Origin: Paraglomus occultum
Taxonomy: Eukaryota > Glomeromycota > Glomeromycetes > Paraglomerales > Paraglomeraceae
DNA: 14,154 nt
Reading direction: 5' to 3'
NCBI GenBank assembly: GCA_910592205.1
Contig: CAJVPJ010000950.1
Span: 1-14,154, forward strand
Shown piece after piece: positions 8,123 through 14,154 of this stretch. Each line of letters begins with the position of its first letter. Position 1 is the first letter of the stretch. The notes beneath the pieces were generated by a model that did not search any database, was not told the origin of the DNA, and worked only from the letters and a program-made list of their open reading frames with translations. The position numbers and the translations under genes were made by a program.

Positions 8123-8410
8123 TTGGAAGCCAGTAATGGCGAGTCATCATCAAAAAGCGGTGGCCGGCCTTATGTGAAGAAAAATCCCACTCTATACTAT
8201 ACTCTAGTTGATCTCCTTCATTTACGTTGTTCAACGAGTTACTTACAATTTTCTCTTTTCTCTTACGTCAAGTTGATGATGAAAAAAACGAAATCCTTGC
8301 GCAACATGACTCAGCTAGACGCTAATGTTAATTGGATAATGGCCTGCCCTAATCCTACAAGTAATAGAATAGTGAGATTTTTAGGTACAGATTCGGGGTA
8401 TTTTGGTTAA
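8123..8410 (+). pseudogene. Duplicated copy 2 of the EASNGESSSKSGGRP ORF
   Basis: It has the same start as the copy at 7561. A 1-bp loss (AAAGCTGATG to AAGTTGATG) sends it into a second frame, so the protein ends differently after 'LFSYVK' and runs past the duplication edge at 8359. Two near-identical copies with different C-termini argue against selection on the product. Confidence 0.25.
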
Positions 8411-8510
8411 TCTAGTCTATTTTCTTAGATTTTAAGCTTTTTATCTTATTCTCGATAACTTTTATAAAGGTATGTATAAATCGTTTTTTTTTTAACCAAA
8501 AACACACCAA

Positions 8511-9057
8511 ATTAACCAAAAAATCGCTATCTTATTTGAATACTAAATCGTTTTCTGTCTTGGAGGAGCATAGCGACTCCGGATGCGAAGCGTAGCGGAG
8601 CATTAGTTATCTGTTTAGTTCGCAATTAGCTTTCTATCACTGTGAACATGAACCTTTAGGTGAATGTGAAACAGTCTGCGAAGCGTAGCGGAGCATAGTT
8701 TCCTTATTTGATACTAAAACGTTTTCTGTTCCGGAGGAGCATGGCGACTCCGGTTGCGTAGCGTAGCGGAGCATAGTTATCTATTTAGTTATCATTTACT
8801 TATTTTTAATAATACTTATATAAAAAATTATAGGTACACAATCGATAGCTTTTTAGGTACACCAATTTAACCAAAATATTTGCTATCTTATTTGTTTACT
8901 AAATCGTTTTCTGCCGGATGTGTAGCAGAGCATAGTTATCTGTTTAATTAGCATACAAATAGAAAAAAGATAATACGTAGCAAAATTTTTATTCAAAGAA
9001 ATGGACTTCGTCTAAGTACACCAATTTAACCAAAAATTATGAGCTCCGCTCTAGGGC
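8511..9057. repeat. Diverged tandem repeats with GC-rich palindromic cores
   Basis: Three full units (8511-8625, 8699-8792, 8855-8953) and one partial unit (9016-9057) share an order of blocks: ACACCAATTTAACCAAAA (absent from unit 2), CTTATTTG..TACTAAATCGTTTTCTG, GGAGGAGCATAGCGACTCC, GCGAAGCGTAGCGGAGCATA, then GTTATCTGTTTAGTT. The GGAG...CTCC block is a hairpin. The cores are far richer in GC than the surroundings. Unit 3 has lost most of its core. Confidence 0.75.
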
Positions 9058-9061
9058 TTAA

Positions 9062-9355
9062 TCACGTTTCTGATGTATATTTTTCTATGCCTATTCTGGA
9101 AGAATGAACTCCGTTCTGGCATAAGTCCCGCTCTAAAGCTTTTTCACGAAGTCTTTGATAATAGGATGCAACATAATATCCTCTTTTATGAATTTTACAT
9201 CGTCCACAAGCAGAAGCAGTTGGTTTTCCGCAATCAGTACAAAGTACACGTTTTTTTGCCTTATAGTGGAGACGGCACCCCTCAGGGCGTGTACATAAAG
9301 TATTACAAATTTTACCAGAATTATGTATATATTGGCAGGTATATTCACCGATCAT
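9062..9355 (-). CDS. Small double zinc-ribbon protein (97 aa), unknown function
   Basis: The frame runs from ATG 9353-9355 to its stop at 9062. The protein has two Cys/His clusters. The first, about residues 7-29, is C...C..C.....C-x2-H (CNTLCTRPEGCRLH). The second, about 38-55, is CTDCGKPTASACGRCKIH. Then comes a basic 'KRGYYVASYYQRLREKA'. Paired ribbons plus a basic helix suggest nucleic-acid or protein binding. It sits head to head with the polymerase gene across a 71-bp AT-rich gap, the tight divergent spacing of viral or plasmid genes. Its last 30 codons overlap GC-rich 'CTCCG.TCT' repeat motifs, so the C-terminus may be recent. Family not recognised. Confidence 0.6.
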   Translation of the reverse strand: MIGEYTCQYIHNSGKICNTLCTRPEGCRLHYKAKKRVLCTDCGKPTASACGRCKIHKRGYYVASYYQRLREKALERDLCQNGVHSSRIGIEKYTSET

Positions 9356-9426
9356 ATTTGATTAGGATAAATAATTAATTAAAGAAAAGATTTTTATAAA
9401 GTAATATATAATACTTTTTATACACG
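9356..9426. promoter_or_regulatory. Divergent 71-bp intergenic region between the ribbon gene and the polymerase gene
   Basis: This extremely AT-rich gap must hold the start signals for both genes. TTTTTATAAAG at 9391-9401, about 25-35 bp before the polymerase ATG, is a TATA-like candidate. Toward the other gene, ATTAATTATTTATCC is the only comparable motif. No transcription start can be proven from sequence. Confidence 0.35.
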
Positions 9427-12225
9427 ATGGTTAAAAATACTACTTGTGATAGATGTGGTCTAAATCTTTCCACTTATCAGAAATATCAACAACATTTAAA
9501 TCGAAAAAATCCTTGCCGACCTAAGAATCTTCCTCAAACTCCAGCCAATCAAAATCCTACTGAAAGTCAGATTCTGATACAAAACCAAGTCCCAGTAGAA
9601 AACCCAACTCCAGCCCCCGAAGGCGATCTCATATCATTTGACGAAAACCCACCGACGCACCAGCCAGCCCAGCCGAGAGAAGAAAATGCGCCGGCAGTCG
9701 ACCTTTTAACTGATTTAACGATAGATGAATTAATAAAACGATTATCAAAACCGGAAAAAGATAGCGAACCAAATGATTCAGAATATGATACCGCTGAAGA
9801 AGAACCAGATATTCATTTCGAAAAAATCAAAGACCCATATATTAATAGAAAGTCAGAAGCCGGAACATTAAATGAAGGCGAGGTATGTGATTATTATGCA
9901 TTTGTTCCAAGAGAATATCACGCTGAAAGTGAGCCTTTAGCCTTCTTTGAATCAGTCGAAGAAAAAATCGCAGATGTTTACAAAAGAGAATTATCATTAA
10001 AGGGAGGATTAAAGGTAAGAATCGTGTTATATGCATATATGAAGAAAATTAAACCGGAAACGCCAGAACCTATATACAAAACTTTTCCATTCAAGCATGA
10101 AACTATAGAAATTATTAGAGAAGATCGAATTAACGCAACTATAGAGAAAGGATATAACGAAGTTATAGATCAGATCGAAGATGAAGCATTACAAGAATCA
10201 GGATGGAGATTTGTTCGAGCAGAAGAAGTATTTCTTGAAATAAGCGCATTCAGACCATTACGAGGTAGTAGTTGGTTACCTTTACCAGAAGATTTAGATA
10301 AGCCACAGCTCGGTTTAATTAATCCGCAAAATAGAGAGGATAATGAGTGTTTTAAATGGTGTATAAGTGCATATCACACAAGAGAGGAAGCCATAAAAGC
10401 TAATAGAAAGCCACCACATCTTAATGAAATTCGAAGACTTAGACGAAATGCAAATATAGCCAATTTTGAAGGTATAAATTTTCCAGCAACACTACATGAT
10501 GTTGATAAATTCGAGGAAAATAACCCAAACTATGCTATAAATATATTTAGGCCAGTGTATAAAGAAGTGTTCGGAAAAATAAAAGTAGATATAGACCCAT
10601 TACATATCTCTGAAAGAAATTATCAAGTCGAACATATGATAGATTTATTATATTTAACAGAAGGTGAAGAGAATTTAAATGATCGAAAAAATACAAATGA
10701 TATACCAGAGGGATTAAAAACGCATTATGTATTTATAACTGACTTTACACGATTAATGCATAAATGGAATAACCATAATGGAAAGAAATACTTTTGCCGA
10801 AAATGCTTACGATTTCCTTATAGTCGACTAGATTTATTAGAAAAGCATATCCCAACATGTCCAGGACCAAGTAAAGCACCACAACGATTAATCCTTCCTG
10901 AAGATGGTAAGAATTATGTAAAACCAAAGTATATCAAAAACATGCTAATAAAACCTTATTTAATTAGTATGGATTTAGAAGCAGAAGAAATCGAAGAGGA
11001 GAAAAAAGACAATGAAGGAAATACTATAAAAATAGCGGAACAAAAAGCAGTTTCATATGGATATACTATTCATTGTTCAGATGGGACAACACAAAAGCCA
11101 GTAATTAATCGAGAATCGGAAAATATAATAAAAGATTTAATAGAAAACCTTCAAGAAGATCTAGATGTTATTTTAGATAAGCTTCGTATTCCAATTCCAT
11201 GTGAAAAAATGACGCCTGAATTATGGCGGAAATATCAAATGGCAAATAAGTGTTGGAACTGTGAAGGTAAATTACATGAAGCTGGATATAATAAAATTCG
11301 TGTATTCGATCCTGAAACTAAAAAATACTTGGGTGCTTCACATAGGAAATGTCACGGAAAAAAGCCAATGATTCAAGGTAAGTTAGATGATGAGCAAAAA
11401 GAAAAGCATAAATCTTGTAAGATATGTATGTATTGTAAAACTCAATTGCCAGATGAAGGAAAAAATAGGGTACTAGATCATGACCATATCACAGGAAAAT
11501 TTCGAGGAGCATCACATAATGAATGCAATCTGAAATTACGAATCGATCCAGAAACAATAAAAATTCCGGTATTAATTTGTAATGGAAGTGGTTATGATTT
11601 TCATCATCTAATGCAAGAAATAGCAAAAGTGACGGATAAAAAAATAGTCCCTATAGCAAATAATTCTGAGCAATACATTACCTTTTCAGTTGGCCAGCTT
11701 CAATTCATTGATAGTTTAAAATTTTCATTACCAGGCTTAACCAAAATGGCAGAAAATTTACGTGATGAAAAGAAAGGTCAAACTAAAACACCGGAACAAC
11801 TAGCAAAATGTTTTCCTATTATGTCAAAATTCATCTCACCTAATTTGTTATCATTGCTTACGCGTAAAGGAATTTTTCCATATCAATGGTTAAATAATAA
11901 AACAAAATTTAATGAGACACAGCTCCCACCACGTAAAGATTTTAATAGTAATTTAGATGGGTTTAATTACTGTGATCATAACTGTAGAATAGAAAAATGT
12001 GAGCATGGAGAGAAGATAGGGAAATGCAAACATAAATGTCAGAAATGTAAGCATAAAAAAAACCAGGTAATTGTAATGAATGTGAAGAAGACAAAGAATG
12101 TGAGCATGAAAAAGTTTATACAATATCACAAAAGGATTATGATTTCGCACAAACAGTTTGGCAAGAAACAGAATGCAAGACTTTTGGAGATTATCACGAT
12201 ATCTATCTTAAAACTGATGTATTGA
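9427..12225 (+). CDS. Protein-primed family-B DNA polymerase, N-terminal part (exonuclease, endonuclease VII-like domain)
   Basis: The frame reads 932 codons, but the homologous part ends near residue 878. Residues 7-30 are a C2HC finger (C7, C10, H23, C30). Residues 31-130 are Pro- and then acid-rich and probably disordered. Residues 457-482 form a second finger (CRKC...KH...C). The exonuclease follows with ExoI 'YLISMDLEAEE' (D516, E518) and an ExoII-like 'CNGSGYDFHHL' (D724). Between them lies a Cys/His nuclease-like insert: 'CMYCKTQ' at about 664, 'VLDHDHITGKFRGASH' (D684-H687) and 'CNLKLR', the endonuclease VII pattern. Residues 849-878 are Cys/His-rich. The last 54 codons are an out-of-frame tail. 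The role is replication of a virus- or plasmid-like element. This domain set is known from polinton-like and linear-plasmid-type DNA_pol_B_2 proteins. Confidence 0.8.
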   Translation: MVKNTTCDRCGLNLSTYQKYQQHLNRKNPCRPKNLPQTPANQNPTESQILIQNQVPVENPTPAPEGDLISFDENPPTHQPAQPREENAPAVDLLTDLTIDELIKRLSKPEKDSEPNDSEYDTAEEEPDIHFEKIKDPYINRKSEAGTLNEGEVCDYYAFVPREYHAESEPLAFFESVEEKIADVYKRELSLKGGLKVRIVLYAYMKKIKPETPEPIYKTFPFKHETIEIIREDRINATIEKGYNEVIDQIEDEALQESGWRFVRAEEVFLEISAFRPLRGSSWLPLPEDLDKPQLGLINPQNREDNECFKWCISAYHTREEAIKANRKPPHLNEIRRLRRNANIANFEGINFPATLHDVDKFEENNPNYAINIFRPVYKEVFGKIKVDIDPLHISERNYQVEHMIDLLYLTEGEENLNDRKNTNDIPEGLKTHYVFITDFTRLMHKWNNHNGKKYFCRKCLRFPYSRLDLLEKHIPTCPGPSKAPQRLILPEDGKNYVKPKYIKNMLIKPYLISMDLEAEEIEEEKKDNEGNTIKIAEQKAVSYGYTIHCSDGTTQKPVINRESENIIKDLIENLQEDLDVILDKLRIPIPCEKMTPELWRKYQMANKCWNCEGKLHEAGYNKIRVFDPETKKYLGASHRKCHGKKPMIQGKLDDEQKEKHKSCKICMYCKTQLPDEGKNRVLDHDHITGKFRGASHNECNLKLRIDPETIKIPVLICNGSGYDFHHLMQEIAKVTDKKIVPIANNSEQYITFSVGQLQFIDSLKFSLPGLTKMAENLRDEKKGQTKTPEQLAKCFPIMSKFISPNLLSLLTRKGIFPYQWLNNKTKFNETQLPPRKDFNSNLDGFNYCDHNCRIEKCEHGEKIGKCKHKCQKCKHKKNQVIVMNVKKTKNVSMKKFIQYHKRIMISHKQFGKKQNARLLEIITISILKLMY
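12057..12063 (+). promoter_or_regulatory. A AAA AAC heptamer at the polymerase frame break (candidate -1 frameshift site)
   Basis: The run of eight A's at 12055-12062 followed by CC gives A AAA AAC in the upstream gene's zero frame, the canonical X XXY YYZ form. A -1 slip here resumes at CCA 12063 and leads without a stop into the polymerase domain. I see no strong stem-loop or pseudoknot just downstream, so a single-base loss in the homopolymer is equally possible. Confidence 0.4.
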
Positions 12226-13847
12226 TTTTAGCAGACGCATTCGAGGCATTCCGTAAAGCCTCATATTCAGCATTCAAGCTCGACCCAGCAAATTATTTAA
12301 CCGCACCAGGTCTAGCATGGGACGCATGTATGAAAGTAACTAAAGTTAAGCTAGAATTATTTAATGAGCATCAAGGGGATATGCACGATTTCTTTACAGC
12401 CATGAAAAGAGGTGGAATGTCTTTGGCTAGACGACGTATAGCTAGGGCTAATATTCCAGAATTAGAAGGGTATGACGGAAAAAAAGCAAAAAAATGGTTG
12501 CTCTACTTAGACGCCAATAATCTATATGGTTGGGCAATGAGTCAATATTTACCAACCGGAGGATTTAAATGGCTATCAACAAAACCTCTCGATGCTAGTT
12601 CTCCATTAGTGCAGAAAATTTTATCATTAAAAGAAAATTCGAATCGAGGATGTTGCTTAGAGGTAAAGTTATCGATTCCTAAAGAATTACATCCTAAATT
12701 TCGTGATTATCCAATGTGTCCAGAACGAAAGAAGGTACCATATGATTGGTATGGATCAAAGCAAAAAGAATGGATAGGAAAACAACATCCCGATACAGAA
12801 AAACTTATACTAACTCTACATGATAAAGACCATTACGTTATTCATTATAGAAATCTACAGCAGTGTATAAGAGAGGGATATGTTCTAGAAAAAGTATACA
12901 GAGTTTTAGGTTTCGAACAATCTCCTTGGATGGAACCCTATATAGCAATGAATACCCAGCGACGAGCAAAAGCAAAAAATGCATTCGAAAAAGATTTCTG
13001 GAAGTTAATGAATAACTCTGTATTCGGGAAAACTATGGAAGATGTAAGAAAACGAGTAAATATTGATTTAGTACGACAGGTAGGAGAAGAGCGACGATTA
13101 CGCAGACTAATTTCAGATCCTGCATTTGTTAGTCGTAAAATATTCTACGGAGCTAATCTAGTAGCTGTACATCGAAGACAGACTAATGTAAAGTTAAATA
13201 AACCTGAATATGTAGGAGCATGTATTCTCGATCTTTCTAAATATTATATGTATGATTTCTGGTACGGATATCTTAAAAAGAAATATGGAGATCGGGTGAA
13301 ACTTTTATATACCGATACTGATTCGTTAATTATAGAAATTGAGACGGAAAATATATATCAAGACATGATCGATGATTGTGATTTATTCGATTTTAGCGAT
13401 TACCCTGAAGACCATTGGGTAGTAAAGAATCTTCCAGAAGATCAATGGATAATTAATGAAGAAGGTAAGCGCGTATTAAAAAATACTAAAGTTATAGGTA
13501 AGTGGAAGGATGAAAATGGAGGAGATAGAGCTATCGGCTATGCAGGAGTTCGTGCAAAATGCTATAGTGTTGTGTGTGAGAATTCACGAAAAAATATGAT
13601 CAAGGCTAAAGGTCTTAAAAAGTCTCTCATCAAGAAAGAGCTTTCACATAAAATATTCGAGGACTGTGTTTTAGAAGGAAAAGAGGATCAACCACGAACC
13701 GCTCAATTCCTCCGAAGTTACAGACATCGAATGTATAGGATAACGCAAACGAAGAGAAGTGTTAACCCACTAGACACAAAATTGTGGATAGCTCAAGATA
13801 ATGTAACGACATATTTATATGGGGATTGTGAAATTCCGGAAGAATAA
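12063..13847 (+). CDS. Family-B DNA polymerase, C-terminal (palm/fingers) part, -1 frame relative to upstream
   Basis: The frame is open from 12063 to TAA 13845-13847 (594 codons). The first ATG at 12222 is internal to conserved sequence, 'DYHDIYLKTDVLILADAFEA', so it is not the natural start. All three polymerase motifs are intact: motif A 'LLYLDANNLYGWAMSQ' (Asp at codon 97 from ATG 12222), motif B 'FWKLMNNSVFGKTME' (about 259-273) and motif C 'LLYTDTDSLIIEI' (TDTDS at 364-368). With the upstream part the enzyme would be about 1,470 residues, normal for DNA_pol_B_2 proteins with added zinc and nuclease domains. Intact motifs and low decay suggest recent function. Confidence 0.85.
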   Translation, partial: PGNCNECEEDKECEHEKVYTISQKDYDFAQTVWQETECKTFGDYHDIYLKTDVLILADAFEAFRKASYSAFKLDPANYLTAPGLAWDACMKVTKVKLELFNEHQGDMHDFFTAMKRGGMSLARRRIARANIPELEGYDGKKAKKWLLYLDANNLYGWAMSQYLPTGGFKWLSTKPLDASSPLVQKILSLKENSNRGCCLEVKLSIPKELHPKFRDYPMCPERKKVPYDWYGSKQKEWIGKQHPDTEKLILTLHDKDHYVIHYRNLQQCIREGYVLEKVYRVLGFEQSPWMEPYIAMNTQRRAKAKNAFEKDFWKLMNNSVFGKTMEDVRKRVNIDLVRQVGEERRLRRLISDPAFVSRKIFYGANLVAVHRRQTNVKLNKPEYVGACILDLSKYYMYDFWYGYLKKKYGDRVKLLYTDTDSLIIEIETENIYQDMIDDCDLFDFSDYPEDHWVVKNLPEDQWIINEEGKRVLKNTKVIGKWKDENGGDRAIGYAGVRAKCYSVVCENSRKNMIKAKGLKKSLIKKELSHKIFEDCVLEGKEDQPRTAQFLRSYRHRMYRITQTKRSVNPLDTKLWIAQDNVTTYLYGDCEIPEE

Positions 13848-13912
13848 ATATCACACTAAATCATTCTACTTATTGTAATGTATATCTATTTTTTATGATC
13901 GATAATAAATAT

Positions 13913-13925
13913 GTGTCAGAGACAC
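13913..13925. other. Small perfect hairpin between polymerase and F-box genes
   Basis: GTGTC-AGA-GACAC forms a 5-bp stem with a 3-base loop, 66 bp after the polymerase stop, followed at once by TAGCTCCGCTATAAC, a member of the GC-rich palindrome family seen at 8511-9057. AATAAA-type polyadenylation candidates lie just before (overlapping the stop codon, and at about 13904). It could be a 3'-end signal or a repeat relic. Confidence 0.35.
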
Positions 13926-13993
13926 TAGCTCCGCTATAACAATTAAATAAAAAGTCCTTATTAATAAAATTCACACGTTTGAGGATACACAAC

Positions 13994-14154
13994 ATGCATA
14001 CATATAACCCACTTACACTTCCAGATACTATTGCTGAAATCGTCTCAAAACTTCCATTAGAGGATCTAGATAACTGTATTCAAATTAACCGCACATGGTA
14101 TAAAGAAGTTTGTCATGAACTTTATAAGAGGCGTAAAAACTTTAATACAAAATA
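13994..14154 (+). CDS. F-box protein, N-terminal part, cut by window edge
   Basis: ATG 13994 opens a frame of 53 codons that runs off the window. It reads 'LPDTIAEIVSKLPLEDLDNC', then 'INRTWYKEVCHELYKR'. This is the F-box pattern: LP..I..I...L...DL..C..V....W. F-box proteins bind Skp1 and recruit substrates to SCF ubiquitin ligases; the recruiting domain would lie beyond the window. The gene is 146 bp downstream of the polymerase on the same strand. Whether it belongs to the same element or is a host F-box gene (these are abundant in such fungi) cannot be told here. Confidence 0.7.
   Translation, partial: MHTYNPLTLPDTIAEIVSKLPLEDLDNCIQINRTWYKEVCHELYKRRKNFNTK

Larger units (their letters stand above)
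7283..8359. repeat. Recent tandem duplication of a 515-bp unit
   Basis: Copy 1 (7283-7798) and copy 2 (7845-8359) start GCGTTTTTCGATTCTTGACC and end AATCCTACA. By eye they differ at only about half a dozen positions, including one 1-bp indel, so they are near 99% identical. A 46-bp spacer separates them, and a short TTGTGCATC motif precedes both copies. The low divergence points to a recent unequal exchange, replication slip or double insertion. Confidence 0.85.
8400..14154. mobile_element. Putative virus- or plasmid-like replicating element (polymerase, zinc ribbon, F-box), borders not seen
   Basis: Three closely packed intronless frames with short AT-rich gaps, a divergent promoter, and a self-contained protein-primed DNA polymerase contrast with the intron-bearing host kinase upstream. 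No terminal inverted repeat, target duplication, capsid, packaging ATPase or integrase gene is visible, and the right side is cut off. The tandem palindromic repeats at 8511-9057 may belong to its left end. The left limit given here is only where the duplicated block ends. Confidence 0.4.

Noticed and set aside
7283-8359. CRISPR-like or satellite array
   Set aside because: There are only two long copies with one spacer, not short regular repeats, so it is a segmental duplication.
12222-13847. Separate 541-aa polymerase gene starting at ATG 12222
   Set aside because: The same frame is open and conserved upstream back to 12063, so the ATG is an internal methionine.

Overview
The window looks like AT-rich nuclear DNA of a filamentous fungus, most likely an arbuscular mycorrhizal fungus (Glomeromycotina, Rhizophagus-like). 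This is inferred from recognised gene types, not from a search: an expanded-family TKL-like protein kinase with Cys-rich 'CxxC ... DxFI ... YLEWIPY' linkers, GT-AG introns of 72-85 bp, a Crinkler-like nuclease-kinase relic, pogo- and piggyBac-type transposon ends, and small dispersed GC-rich palindromes. Almost every gene here is partial, broken or part of a mobile element.

Layout. (1) 1-204: the 3' end of a pogo/Tigger-type DNA transposon, with the transposase C-terminus, a terminal hairpin and a TA target site. (2) 205-2073: relics, namely a possible spliced fragment, a minus-strand Cys-rich end that resembles piggyBac transposase, and a plus-strand PD-(D/E)XK nuclease plus kinase-like (Crinkler-type) pseudogene with two in-frame stops and no C-lobe. 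(3) 2074-3087: simple repeats, no gene. (4) 3088-5630, minus strand: a four-exon protein kinase gene. Its catalytic domain is preceded by three degenerate copies of a kinase N-lobe, two of them followed by a Cys ribbon. The three introns fall at the same place in three successive copies, so the protein grew by exon duplication. Three reading-frame shifts break it. (5) 5631-7282: AT-rich, no convincing gene. (6) 7283-8359: a recent tandem duplication of about 515 bp carrying a small N-terminal-like ORF, with a 70-bp repeat nested inside. (7) 8500-9060: diverged tandem repeats built on GC-rich palindromes. (8) 9062-14154: a compact virus- or plasmid-like gene block. It has a small Cys/His-rich protein (minus strand), then, 71 bp away and divergent, a long protein-primed family-B DNA polymerase (plus strand) with an inserted endonuclease VII-like domain, then the start of an F-box protein.

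The best candidate for something new is the 9062-14154 block: an intronless replication module with polymerase, embedded nuclease, double zinc-ribbon protein and F-box protein. Its polymerase frame breaks exactly at a canonical A AAA AAC slippery heptamer inside a Cys/His-rich insert. The second is the kinase with stacked N-lobes. Frame breaks in the polymerase and kinase may also be assembly indels or decay; the sequence alone cannot separate these.
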